Below, in pieces: positions 35,972 through 44,395 of a DNA stretch of 64,000 nt (within the stretch, counting starts at the first letter, position 1; each line of letters starts with the position of its first letter). The DNA is taken from positions 1,179,728 through 1,243,727 of the forward strand of contig NZ_BNAY01000002.1 in the NCBI RefSeq assembly GCF_014654365.1, written 5' to 3'. A program made the position numbers and the translations under genes. Below the pieces are notes generated by a model, which was not told the DNA's origin, searched no databases, and saw only the letters and a program-made list of their open reading frames with translations. The DNA is from Amycolatopsis oliviviridis. GTDB lineage: Bacteria; Actinomycetota; Actinomycetes; Mycobacteriales; Pseudonocardiaceae.

Positions 35972-36418
35972 TCAGGCGAGGGCGGCGGCCAGCAGGGCGA
36001 AGGCGGCGACGATGACGGCGACGCGGACGTAGTGGAAGCGGTCCCAGCAGTTCATCTGTTCCTTCCAGTCCTCGGGCCGGTTCTCGGGCGTCCACGTCTT
36101 GCCCCGGTTGTTGATCGGGACGAGCAGCAGCAGCGACATGATCACGCTCACCAGCAGCAGCGCGGCGGCGATGACGACGAGGCCAGTGCCGGGGTCCGCC
36201 CAGCCGGCGATCGCCCAGATCACGCAGAGCACGAGTGAGCCGATGTACCAGAACGGCATGACGGCGCCGAGCATCCGGCCGCCATGGGCGCGGCCGAGCT
36301 GACCACTGTCCTCGGGGAGCCCGTCGAGGATCGCCTTGAGGACGAAAGCGACGGCGAACTCCACCCCCACCATCAGGCCGACGACCACGACGGTGCCGAC
36401 CCCGAGTGCGCTGAGCAT
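35972..36418 (-). CDS. DUF1772-type small membrane protein
   Basis: 148 residues with four membrane helices and, between them, RAHGGRMLGAVMPFWYIGS and NNRGKTWTPENRPEDWKEQMNCWDRFHYVRV. The latter is typical of DUF1772 (anthrone-oxygenase-like) proteins. ATG 36418 has GAGGAAGG upstream. It diverges from a TetR gene with two related operator palindromes in the spacer, so it is probably the repressed target. The reaction, if any, is unknown. Confidence 0.8.
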   Translation of the reverse strand: MLSALGVGTVVVVGLMVGVEFAVAFVLKAILDGLPEDSGQLGRAHGGRMLGAVMPFWYIGSLVLCVIWAIAGWADPGTGLVVIAAALLLVSVIMSLLLLVPINNRGKTWTPENRPEDWKEQMNCWDRFHYVRVAVIVAAFALLAAALA

Positions 36419-36435
36419 GATGACCTTCCTCAGAT

Positions 36436-36499
36436 CTAGTGTTGCTAGCTGTTGATGCAACGCTAGCTCTTCCGGCGCTCGCTTGTCTAGCGATGCTAG
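36436..36499. promoter_or_regulatory. Two TetR-type operators
   Basis: CTAGTGTTGC (36436-36445) pairs with GCAACGCTAG (36457-36466) at nine of ten positions. Further on, CTAGC-GAT-GCTAG (36487-36499) is a perfect dyad. Both share the CTAG-type ends and lie between the TetR gene and its divergent neighbour, one near each start. Confidence 0.6.
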
Positions 36500-36508
36500 G
36501 ATCCAGAT

Positions 36509-37087
36509 ATGTCGGTACAGGAACGCAAGGAGCGCGAACGGGCGGACCGCGAACGCCTCATCGTGGCGACGGCCCGGGAACTCGCCGAGCAGCAAGGCTG
36601 GGACGCGGTCACCACCCGCCGGCTCGCCGAGCGCATCGAGTACAGCCAGCCCGTCCTCTACAGCCACTTCCGCGGCAAACGCGAGATCATCGGCGCCGTC
36701 GCCCTCGAAGGCGCCGCCGAGATGGCCACGGCCCTGCGGTCCGCGACCTCCGCCGCGGACGGCCCGCGCGCCCGGGTCGCCGCCCTCGCCCGCGCCTACC
36801 TCGACTTCGCCGCCCGCAACCCGGCGGTCTACGACGCCATGTTCCAGCTCGACGGCGGCCTGGCGTTCGCACAGGACGACACCCCGGAACCGTTGAAGGA
36901 CGCTTTCGCCGCGCTATTGGAGTGCCTCCAAGAAGTCGCCGGTGATGGCGTCCACCCGGGACTGTTCACCGAGGTGTTCTGGGCGGCCCTGCACGGGCTG
37001 GCGACCCTGTCCCGCGCGGGGCGGCAGCCGCCGGAGGACACCGATCGACGGACGGAGCTGCTGGTGGACCGGCTCGCCGTGCTCTGA
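36509..37087 (+). CDS. TetR-family transcriptional regulator
   Basis: 192 residues. HTH at residues ~15-60 (ERLIVATARELAEQQGWDAV, TTRRLAERIEYSQPVLYSHFRGKREIIGAV), then a C-terminal ligand domain of the TetR_C_33/WHG type (FAARNPAVYDAMFQLDGG; FWAALHGLATLSRAGR). Two palindromes in the divergent spacer are likely its operators, implying autorepression and control of the DUF1772 gene. Confidence 0.9.
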   Translation: MSVQERKERERADRERLIVATARELAEQQGWDAVTTRRLAERIEYSQPVLYSHFRGKREIIGAVALEGAAEMATALRSATSAADGPRARVAALARAYLDFAARNPAVYDAMFQLDGGLAFAQDDTPEPLKDAFAALLECLQEVAGDGVHPGLFTEVFWAALHGLATLSRAGRQPPEDTDRRTELLVDRLAVL

Positions 37088-37139
37088 CGCACCCGCGCGA
37101 GCCCCTGCCCGCCTCGCGGCATCGCTGTAGGGTCCTCCC

Positions 37140-37790
37140 ATGGTTCGCGGAGTCGGCCGGGTCGAAGGGACGCTGCTGGCAGGCGTGGTGCTCGCGGCGC
37201 TCGCGGTGACCGGGATCCTGGCCAAGTCGCCCGGAACCTGGCTGCTCGAAGTCGTCTGGGTCCTGATCGGACTGCCGCTGGTGGTCGCGCTGCGCGCACG
37301 CTTTCCCTTGACCCGGCTGCTCTGCTGGCTGCTGGTACTGCACGCGATCGTGCTCTGTTACGGCGGGCAGTACACCTACGCGGAGACGCCCGCCGGGGAA
37401 TGGGTCCAGGACCTGCTGGGCACCCAGCGGAACAACTACGACCGATTCGCCCATGTCGTCCAAGGCTTCGTCCCCGCGATCGCCGTGCGTGAGGTGCTCC
37501 TGCGCCGGACGCCGCTGCGACCCGGTGGCTGGGTCACGTTCCTGACCGTCTGCGTCTGCCTGGCGATCTCCGCAGGTTTCGAGTTCGTGGAGTGGTTCAG
37601 CGCGCTCATCGCCGGGTCGGGTGCGGACGATTTCCTCGCCACCCAAGGAGATGTCTGGGACACCCAGTGGGACATGTTCCTCTGCCTGTGCGGGGCGGTG
37701 CTTTCCTTGCTGGTCTGGCGCCGGGTGCACGACCGGCAGCTCGCCGGGCGCGGGCAAGCGCAGGGAACGAATCGGTCCGGGTTGTCGTGA
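37140..37790 (+). CDS. DUF2238 (YjdF-like) membrane protein
   Basis: 216 residues with about five membrane helices. The family signature is clear: LHAIVLCYGGQYTYAETPAG, GTQRNNYDRFAHVVQGFVPA and GFEFVEWFSAL, then QGDVWDTQWDMFLCLCGA. These conserved polar residues in membrane helices suggest a small-molecule or ion function, not known. The last few codons and the stop lie inside a hairpin-repeat cluster, so the C-terminus was shaped by repeat insertion. Confidence 0.85.
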   Translation: MVRGVGRVEGTLLAGVVLAALAVTGILAKSPGTWLLEVVWVLIGLPLVVALRARFPLTRLLCWLLVLHAIVLCYGGQYTYAETPAGEWVQDLLGTQRNNYDRFAHVVQGFVPAIAVREVLLRRTPLRPGGWVTFLTVCVCLAISAGFEFVEWFSALIAGSGADDFLATQGDVWDTQWDMFLCLCGAVLSLLVWRRVHDRQLAGRGQAQGTNRSGLS

Positions 37791-37799
37791 GTGGTAAGC
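37783..37799 (+). repeat. Half copy of hairpin repeat family 1
   Basis: TGTCGTGAGTGGTAAGC differs at few positions from the left arm of the family 1 element at 5878. It overlaps the last codons of the DUF2238 gene and is followed directly by a family 2 hairpin. Confidence 0.5.
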
Positions 37800-37852
37800 G
37801 TTGTGAAAGCCACTTTCGCAACCTTGAAGGTTGCGAAAGTGGCTTTCACAAC
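37800..37852. repeat. Hairpin repeat, family 2 variant (26-bp perfect arms)
   Basis: Arms 37800-37825 and 37827-37852 are perfect reverse complements with one central base. The core TTGTGAAAGCCACTTTCGC differs from GTGAAGGCCTCCTT of the other copies at several sites, yet pairing is complete. Confidence 0.85.
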
Positions 37853-37886
37853 ACCACAGTCCCGGCAGAGCCCATCGGGTCGAGTG

Positions 37887-37934
37887 GGTCGTGAGTGGCG
37901 ATTCGGGTTAGAACACGAATCGCCACTCACGACC
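37887..37934. repeat. Hairpin repeat, family 1 (19-bp perfect arms)
   Basis: GGTCGTGAGTGGCGATTCG (37887-37905) pairs with its complement (37916-37934) around the loop GGTTAGAACA. Compared with the copy at 5878, the outer GGTCGTGAGTGGC and the loop GTTAGAAC are kept. The inner AAGTG/CACTT has become GATTCG/CGAATC, changed on both sides. Confidence 0.88.
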
Positions 37935-37984
37935 ACCCGACCACCCTGTAAAGGGCGCCCGAGGCGGCAGATACGGTCGTCGGC

Positions 37985-39382
37985 ATGAACCTGCGAGCCG
38001 CGGCGATGCGGCGGAAACCGGTCGCCGACCTGATCGCCGAGAGTGATCACGGCACGCTGAAGCGCTCCCTCGGTCTCAGCCAGCTGACCATGCTCAGCAT
38101 CGGCGCGACCCTGGGCAGCGGGATCTTCGTCGTGCTCGGCGAAGCGGTCCCCGTCGCGGGCCCCGCGGTCGTGCTGTCGTTCGTGCTCGCCGGCGTCACC
38201 GCGCTGTTCTCGGCGCTCTCCTACGCCGAACTCGCCGGAATGATCCCGGTGTCCGGTTCGTCCTACTCCTACGCGTACGCCACCCTCGGCGAGCTCGTCG
38301 CCTGGGTCTGCGGCTGGTGCCTGGTGCTGGAGTACGGCGTCTCGGTGGCGTCGGTCGCGGTCGGCTGGGGGCAATATCTCAACGAGCTGCTGCGGCTGAC
38401 GTTCGGTTTCGCCATCCCGGACGCGTTGAGCCAGCCGCCGGGTTCGGGCGGGATCGTCAACGTCCCGGCCATCGTCGTCGTCTTGCTCGCCATGGTCCTG
38501 TTGCTGTCCGGCGCGAAGGAGAGCGCGCGGGCCAACGCGATCATGGTCGTGATCAAGATCGGCACCCTGGTGCTGTTCTGCGTGATCGCGTTCACCGCCG
38601 TCCGGGCGGCGAACTTCACCCCGTTCCTGCCGCTCGGCCTGGCCGGGCTGAGCGCCGGTGGCGCGAAACTGTTCTTCTCCTACATCGGTTTCGACGCGGC
38701 CTCCACGGCGGGCGAGGAGGCGAAGAACCCGCAGCGGGACCTGCCGAGGGCGATCCTGCTCTCCCTCGCCATCGTCACCGTGCTGTACTGCCTGGTCGCC
38801 GTGGCCGCCGTCGGCGCACTGCCGTGGCAGGAGTTCGACGGTCAGGAGGCCGCGCTGTCGCACGTGCTCGGCGCCGTGTCCGCCAACCCGCTGTGGGCCG
38901 CGCTGCTCGCCGTCGGCGCGATCGTGGCGATCTCCAGCGTGGTGCTGACCGTCCTCTACGGACAGACCCGCATCCTGTTCTCGATGTCCCGTGACGGCAT
39001 GGTCCCGGCGGCGTTGTCCAAAGTGGACGCGAAGACCGGGACCCCGCGGATCAACACCCTGGTGGTCTCCGGTTTCGTCGCGACGCTGGCCGCGTTCATC
39101 CCGCTCGGGAAACTGGCCGACGCCACGAGCATCGGCACCCTCTTCGCGTTCGGGCTGGTGAACGTCGCCGTCCTGCTGCTGCGACGCCGCCAGCCGGAGG
39201 CTCCCCGCTCGTTCCGCGTGCCGTTCTCCCCGGTCACGCCGATCCTCGGGGTCCTGTGCTGCGGCTACATGATGCTCAGCCTCGACGGCGCCACCTGGGT
39301 CGTCTTCGGCGGCTGGATGGCACTCGGCCTGCTGATCTACTTCGGCTACAGCATGCGCCGATCCCGGCTGGCCGCGGAATAG
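37985..39382 (+). CDS. APC-family cationic amino acid permease (CAT type)
   Basis: 465 residues with about 12 membrane helices. The N-terminal GLSQLTMLSIGATLGSGIFVVLGEA and SALSYAELAGMIPVSGSSYSYAYATLGE are the APC substrate-site segments. FFSYIGFDAASTAGEEAKNPQRDLPRAI is the conserved loop of CAT-type transporters. It probably imports basic or neutral amino acids by proton or exchange coupling. It stands alone after a repeat cluster. Confidence 0.92.
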   Translation: MNLRAAAMRRKPVADLIAESDHGTLKRSLGLSQLTMLSIGATLGSGIFVVLGEAVPVAGPAVVLSFVLAGVTALFSALSYAELAGMIPVSGSSYSYAYATLGELVAWVCGWCLVLEYGVSVASVAVGWGQYLNELLRLTFGFAIPDALSQPPGSGGIVNVPAIVVVLLAMVLLLSGAKESARANAIMVVIKIGTLVLFCVIAFTAVRAANFTPFLPLGLAGLSAGGAKLFFSYIGFDAASTAGEEAKNPQRDLPRAILLSLAIVTVLYCLVAVAAVGALPWQEFDGQEAALSHVLGAVSANPLWAALLAVGAIVAISSVVLTVLYGQTRILFSMSRDGMVPAALSKVDAKTGTPRINTLVVSGFVATLAAFIPLGKLADATSIGTLFAFGLVNVAVLLLRRRQPEAPRSFRVPFSPVTPILGVLCCGYMMLSLDGATWVVFGGWMALGLLIYFGYSMRRSRLAAE

Positions 39383-39510
39383 CCCGTTCGCCGCCATAAT
39401 TCCTAGCCTGTCCAGCCGCAGTAGGGGCCGGATCATTGATGAAACGGTGACGATCAGGGGACACTGCGTTCCGACCCACGGAAAACCCCTACCGTGAACC
39501 GAGGTCCCCC

Positions 39511-40440
39511 ATGCGCAATCGTATTACCCTACTGACCGCATGCCTCGCCCTTTCCCTCACTCAATTGACCGCCCCCGCGGCCGCCCAAGACACGACTAAA
39601 GTACGGGCGCCTATATGTTATGAAGAGCCGTCTCAACCGAAAGCCGATGTCAGTGACATAAAGGCCGCTTTCACGTCCTCGAAGTGGTTGCAGACGATCC
39701 AAGGCGTGTACAAACGGCGCTGGCCCAGCGGTGAAGGCCTCGCGATCGCCCAGGCCAAGGACAAGTACTTCAGCCAGTTCGTCACCAAGACCAGCTTCAA
39801 CGGGCTCGCCGAGTCCCTCATGGTCGCGATCCACGAAGAGACCCACATGTGGGATCTGGACCCGTCGCGAACCTCGTGGGACGTCTACGTCTCCGCGTGG
39901 ATCAACTCCTCCCGCAAGGCGATGAAGGTCCCGATCCACGGCGGCTTCGCCCGCCGCGAGATCCTGCCGCTGATCACGGACAATCTCACCAAGTCGATGG
40001 ACGACATCTATCTGCGTGACCAGCAGCAGGGTTCGTACAAGATCCAGGGTGTCATCGCCGAACTCAACGCCGGGCTCATGGGATTGCCCGCGGCGTCCGT
40101 CGTCGCCGAGTTCATCCAGGGAATCGGCGCGAGCAACGCCAGGGACATCGTCGCCACCAACATTCGCTACCTTCAGCTCTACCTGCGCGTCGCCAAGGCG
40201 AAGTATCCCGATTACTGGGCCAAGATCAAGGGCCAGCCGGAACTGCGCGAATTCGTCCTCGTCGAATTCCTCCGCGCGGCGTATTGGCTGGATCAGTCCG
40301 AGCCCTACGCGGCCAAACTCGGCAGTGCGGACGTGGCCAAGATCGTCGCCAAGAACTACGCCCCGGAGAATGTCGCCATCATCGAGGAATTCACCGGAGC
40401 CAAGGTGAACACCGGTACGTCGAGGAACTGCACGGTCTGA
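39511..40440 (+). CDS. Secreted protein with HExxH motif (putative zinc peptidase-like)
   Basis: 309 residues. Signal peptide to about residue 25 (TAPAAAQDT). The motif IHEETHMWD (His108, Glu109, His112) matches the HExxH zinc site of metallopeptidases; a downstream Glu in VIAELNAGL could be the third ligand. The rest is mainly helical, and Cys residues stand only near both ends. I recognise no named family. Unlike its neighbours the 5' part has several A/T-ending codons (ACTAAAGTA, TGTTATGAA). GAGG precedes the ATG. A terminator hairpin follows. Confidence 0.7.
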   Translation: MRNRITLLTACLALSLTQLTAPAAAQDTTKVRAPICYEEPSQPKADVSDIKAAFTSSKWLQTIQGVYKRRWPSGEGLAIAQAKDKYFSQFVTKTSFNGLAESLMVAIHEETHMWDLDPSRTSWDVYVSAWINSSRKAMKVPIHGGFARREILPLITDNLTKSMDDIYLRDQQQGSYKIQGVIAELNAGLMGLPAASVVAEFIQGIGASNARDIVATNIRYLQLYLRVAKAKYPDYWAKIKGQPELREFVLVEFLRAAYWLDQSEPYAAKLGSADVAKIVAKNYAPENVAIIEEFTGAKVNTGTSRNCTV

Positions 40441-40444
40441 CGCC

Positions 40445-40482
40445 GTTCGCCGGTGACGGGCGCGAACTCGTCACCGGCGAAC
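40445..40482. terminator. Bidirectional terminator hairpin (14-bp stem)
   Basis: GTTCGCCGGTGACG (40445-40458) pairs perfectly with CGTCACCGGCGAAC (40469-40482), between convergent genes. Confidence 0.8.
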
Positions 40483-40488
40483 CGCTCG

Positions 40489-40842
40489 TCACGGCACGAA
40501 CACCGGCTGGTCCAGCGCCCAGAGCCAGGACCCGTCCGGCTGACGGCGGGCGACCTCGACGGTCATCTCGCCGGTGGTCAGCGTGGACGCCGTGAGCGCC
40601 AGGTCCCCGCTCACCAGTGCCGGATGCTGCCTGCCCGGCAAGAGTTCCGGCGCGGCCGCCACGAACTCCTCGTACACCTTGCGGATCTCCGCGTGCCCGG
40701 TCGCGAGGTTGCCCGGCGGGAACGCCAGCACGGCGTCCGGTTCGTACAACGCCACCAGCCCGTCGACATCACCCGCGTTGCCGCGCTCGATGAAGAACCT
40801 GCCCAGATCGTTCGGCTCAGTGGCCACAGTCCTGCTTGTCAT
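40489..40842 (-). CDS. SnoaL/NTF2-like protein
   Basis: 117 residues with the cone-shaped NTF2 fold pattern: FIERGNAGDVDGLVALYEPDAVLAFPPG, GHAEIRKVYEEFVAAAP, and a terminal strand set with RRQPDGSWLWALDQPVF. Such proteins are small isomerases, cyclases or binding proteins. It diverges from a WYL regulator with a perfect operator dyad between them, so it is probably the regulated gene. Confidence 0.87.
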   Translation of the reverse strand: MTSRTVATEPNDLGRFFIERGNAGDVDGLVALYEPDAVLAFPPGNLATGHAEIRKVYEEFVAAAPELLPGRQHPALVSGDLALTASTLTTGEMTVEVARRQPDGSWLWALDQPVFVP

Positions 40843-40860
40843 GAGGAGCAGCCTCTCAGC

Positions 40861-40889
40861 GAATACACGACATCCTGTGTCGTGTATTC
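40861..40889. promoter_or_regulatory. WYL-regulator operator dyad
   Basis: GAATACACGACA (40861-40872) and TGTCGTGTATTC (40878-40889) are perfect reverse complements with the spacer TCCTG. It lies midway between the SnoaL and WYL gene starts, the standard position for YafY-type regulators. Confidence 0.75.
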
Positions 40890-40904
40890 CGTTAGAGTTT
40901 TCGC

Positions 40905-41882
40905 ATGCGCGCCGACCGGCTGGTCTCCCTGGTGCTGCTGCTGCGCCACCGCGGCCGGTTGTCCGCCGCCACGCTGGCGCGCGAGCTGGAGGTCTCCACC
41001 CGCACCGTGCTGCGCGACATCGAGGCGCTGTCCGCGGCGGGCGTCCCGGTCTACGCCGAACGCGGCAGGCACGGCGGTTTCGCGTTGCTGCCCGGTTTCC
41101 AGACCGAGCTCACCGGGCTGAATCACGACGAGGCCCTCGCCCTGCTGATCACCGGGTCGCGGCGCGGCGCGCAGGCGTTCGGCCTCGGTTCGGCACTCGC
41201 TTCCGCGATGCTCAAGGTGGTCGACGCCCTGCCCGAAACCCAGCGTGACACCGCGGCGGGCGCGGCCCGGCGCCTGCTCGTCGACCCGGAGATCGACCTC
41301 CTCTCGCGCCGGGTGACCGCCGAGGAGGTGCCCGACACCATCGTGGCCGAGGTCCGGCGCGCGGTCTTCTCCGGACACAAGCTGCGCATCCACTACGCGG
41401 CCGCGGGCCGGAAGCCGCAGTGGCGCACGGTGGACCCGATCGGCCTGGTCACCGTCCGGGACCAGGGCTATCTGCTGGCCACGCGATCCGGTGAAGACCG
41501 CACCTACCGGCTGTCCCGGCTACGGGCAGCCGAGGAACTCCCCGAACCCGCGCAGCGGGCGGACCGGGTCGACCTGGACCGGGCCTGGCAGGAGCGCAGC
41601 ACGCGGTTCCGGACCGGCGGTGACCAGGTCACGGTGCTCGCCCGGGTGAACCCGGCGCGACGGGACGAGCTGGCAGGCACCGCGCTGGCCGTCGTCGCCG
41701 AAGAAACCGGCGCGGACGGATGGCTGAGGATCGAGGTGACCTTCCAGGACGCGCGCCACGCGGAATGGGCGTTGTGGCAGCTCGCCTCGGACGCGGAAGC
41801 CCTGGCACCGCAATGGTTGCGCGCCTCGCTGGGTGACCGCGCCGGCACGATCCTCACCCGCTACGGAGCCCGGCCGGAGTGA
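40905..41882 (+). CDS. YafY-type HTH/WYL-domain regulator
   Basis: 325 residues. DeoR-like HTH at the start (RADRLVSLVLLLRHRGRLSA, ATLARELEVSTRTVLRDIEAL), a middle WYL domain (HKLRIHYAAAGRKPQWRTVDPIGLV, YLLATRSGEDRTYRLSRL) and a C-terminal WCX region. These proteins respond to small ligands or nucleic acids and repress a divergent gene. A 12+12 dyad lies 16 bases before its start. Confidence 0.92.
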   Translation: MRADRLVSLVLLLRHRGRLSAATLARELEVSTRTVLRDIEALSAAGVPVYAERGRHGGFALLPGFQTELTGLNHDEALALLITGSRRGAQAFGLGSALASAMLKVVDALPETQRDTAAGAARRLLVDPEIDLLSRRVTAEEVPDTIVAEVRRAVFSGHKLRIHYAAAGRKPQWRTVDPIGLVTVRDQGYLLATRSGEDRTYRLSRLRAAEELPEPAQRADRVDLDRAWQERSTRFRTGGDQVTVLARVNPARRDELAGTALAVVAEETGADGWLRIEVTFQDARHAEWALWQLASDAEALAPQWLRASLGDRAGTILTRYGARPE

Positions 41883-41927
41883 TCGCTGTCATCGGAGCGA
41901 TCCCGGGATGCGTGGATAATCCGGCCC

Positions 41928-44360
41928 ATGACGAACGCCGCCCCGAGAGGGGCAGCCACGACTTTCAAGGCGCTGCTGAAGGGTTACCGCGTTCGTGCGA
42001 ACCTCACGCAGGAGGAGCTCGCCGAGGGATCCGGGGTGAGTGTCCGGGCCATCAGCGACATGGAGCGCGGGGTCGCCAAGAGTCCCCAGCGGCGGACGAT
42101 CGAAGCGCTCGCCGCGTCGCTGTCCTTGACCGACGAAGAGCTGACCACCCTGCAGAAGGTCGCGAGGCAGGGGCGCGCCCGGCCGGTCGCCGCGCCCGCG
42201 CCCACCGGGATCTACGGATCACCGCTGATCGGTGTCCTGCCGACCGACGTCGACGACCTCACCGGACGCGAACGTGATCTCGACGCGTTGCGCGCCCTTT
42301 CCGCCGATCTGCGCGGCGGCCGCCGCCGGTCGGGCCGGGTCGCGATCCTGAGCGGGCCGCCCGGTACCGGCAAGACCACCCTCGCCGTCCGCGCGGCGCA
42401 CGATCTCGCCGAGGACTTCCCCGACGGCAGGCTGTTCCTGAAGCTGCGCGGGATGTCCGCCGAACCGGCGACGGCGGCGGACGTGCTGCATCTGATCCTG
42501 CGCTCGCTGGGCGTCGACGCCGTCCGCATCCCCGCCGACCCGGAGGACCGGTCGAGTCTGTGCCGCTCGCTCCTGCGGGACCGGGCCGCCCTGATCGTCC
42601 TCGACGACGCGGCCGACGAAGCCCAGATCCGCCCGCTCCTGGTCGGCGGGCCCCGCTGTCTCACCCTGATCACCGGCCGCCAGATGCTGGTGGGACTCGA
42701 AGGAGCGAGCCGTCTCCCCCTCGACGTCTTCGACGAGGACGACGCGCTCGCCCTGCTGTCGTCCATCGCCGGGGCGTGCCGGGTCGCGCGGGAGCGGCAG
42801 GCGGCGCTCGAACTGGTCGAGCTGTGCGGGCGGCTGCCGCTGGCGCTGCGCATCGCGGGCAACCGGCTGGCGAGCCGCCCCACTTGGCCGCTGACCCGCC
42901 TGGTGGATCAGCTTCGCGACCGCAGCAGGCGGCTGACCACGCTGACCGCCGGCGATCTCGACATGCGCAGTGTGTTCGAACTGTCGTACCGCCAGCTCAG
43001 CCCGAACGCCGCCACGGTGTTCCGGCGGCTCTCGCTCGTCCCGGCCGCGGATTTCTCCGTCGGGGCCGCGATGACGCTCGTCGAAGCCGCCGACGAGGAC
43101 GACGCCGCCGTCTTCCTGGAGGAACTGGCCGACGCGAGCCTGCTGCAGACGTCGCCGGAGAACGGCCGGTACCAGTTCCACGATCTCCTGCGGGTCTTCG
43201 CGACCGAACGGCTCGCCCGGGAGGAAGCCCCCGAAGTCGTCGAAGCCGCGGAGAACCGGCTGGCGAGCTGGCTGGTGCGCACCGCGACCGCGGCGGGCCG
43301 GTACTTCCATCCGACCGACGGGGTGAGCCCGCTCCCGGTCGCGACACCGTCGTTCGGCGATCACGCCAGGGCGGGCCGATGGCTGGAGGCCGAGCTGAAG
43401 AACTGGCTCGCCGCGGTCAAGAGCGTCGCCGCCCGGGGCGACCACCGGCCGGTCCTCGACCTCGCCGAGTCCATGCACTGGTACTCGGAGATCGGCGGGA
43501 CGGCGAGCACCTGGTACGCCGTGTTCGCGCTCGCCGTGGACTCGGCCGTCGCGATCGGCAGCAAACGGGACGAGTCCGTCCACCTGAACTACCTGGCCTG
43601 GGTGCAGGCTTCCCTGGGCGATCAGGCGGAAGAATCCGTCAAGACGGCCCGGCGGGCCTGGGACGCCGCCGAAGAGGCGGGCGACCGGCGCGAACAGGGC
43701 TGGGCGCGGGTGTACCTGACCAGCGCCCAGGACCGCGACACCAGTCTCACCACATCGCCCGAGTTGTTCGACGAGGCGGCGCGCCTGTTCGAGGAAGCGG
43801 GCTATCCGCTCGGGGTCCATGTGGCGCGGACGATGCGGGCCTCGTACTGGCACCGGAACGGCCGGTTCGACGACGCCGCCGCGGAATTCGACGCGTGTGT
43901 CCGCTACTTCGCGCAGGAGCACGGCGGCTCGCGCACCCCGGTGGACGACACCAACTACGCGTACGTCCTGCTGCGCTCGGCCCGGAACCTGGCCGCGCTC
44001 GACTCGATCGACAGGGCGCTTTCCCACTGTGAAACGGCACTCGATCTGTTCCGCCGCCACGGCGCGGGCATGGGCCAGGCCCGCGCCCTGCAGGAATCCG
44101 GGAAGTTCCTGCGCCGCCAGGGCGAGCACGCGAACGCGCACCGCCGGTTGACCGAGGCCGAGGAGGTCTACGAACGCATCGGGCTGACGCAGGCCCAGAT
44201 CGACACGGTGTGCGACCGGGCCGCCGTGGCCGAGGAGATGGGCGATCCGGCGTCGGCACGCGAAGACCGGGAACGCGCGCTGGGCCTCTGCGACCGGCTC
44301 GGCCGGTCCGAAGGCGGCAAACTCCGGGAGAAACTGGCCGACCGCCTCAACGCCTCCTAG
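41928..44360 (+). CDS. XRE-HTH / NB-ARC / TPR STAND regulator
   Basis: 810 residues. XRE HTH at ~12-65 (FKALLKGYRVRANLTQEELA, SGVSVRAISDMERG). NB-ARC ATPase with LTGRERDLDAL, Walker A LSGPPGTGKTTLAVRAA near residue 145, ALIVLDDAADEAQ as Walker B and GRLPLALRIAGNRLA. A winged helix with FHDLLRVFATERLA follows, then TPR helices to the end. It is a STAND signal-transduction switch that binds DNA directly. It is followed at 35 bases by a LuxR-type large regulator, so two ATP-driven regulators form one cluster. Confidence 0.92.
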   Translation: MTNAAPRGAATTFKALLKGYRVRANLTQEELAEGSGVSVRAISDMERGVAKSPQRRTIEALAASLSLTDEELTTLQKVARQGRARPVAAPAPTGIYGSPLIGVLPTDVDDLTGRERDLDALRALSADLRGGRRRSGRVAILSGPPGTGKTTLAVRAAHDLAEDFPDGRLFLKLRGMSAEPATAADVLHLILRSLGVDAVRIPADPEDRSSLCRSLLRDRAALIVLDDAADEAQIRPLLVGGPRCLTLITGRQMLVGLEGASRLPLDVFDEDDALALLSSIAGACRVARERQAALELVELCGRLPLALRIAGNRLASRPTWPLTRLVDQLRDRSRRLTTLTAGDLDMRSVFELSYRQLSPNAATVFRRLSLVPAADFSVGAAMTLVEAADEDDAAVFLEELADASLLQTSPENGRYQFHDLLRVFATERLAREEAPEVVEAAENRLASWLVRTATAAGRYFHPTDGVSPLPVATPSFGDHARAGRWLEAELKNWLAAVKSVAARGDHRPVLDLAESMHWYSEIGGTASTWYAVFALAVDSAVAIGSKRDESVHLNYLAWVQASLGDQAEESVKTARRAWDAAEEAGDRREQGWARVYLTSAQDRDTSLTTSPELFDEAARLFEEAGYPLGVHVARTMRASYWHRNGRFDDAAAEFDACVRYFAQEHGGSRTPVDDTNYAYVLLRSARNLAALDSIDRALSHCETALDLFRRHGAGMGQARALQESGKFLRRQGEHANAHRRLTEAEEVYERIGLTQAQIDTVCDRAAVAEEMGDPASAREDRERALGLCDRLGRSEGGKLREKLADRLNAS

Positions 44361-44395
44361 ACCTTTGGTTCCTTCGCCTCGCTAGGGTTCGGACC

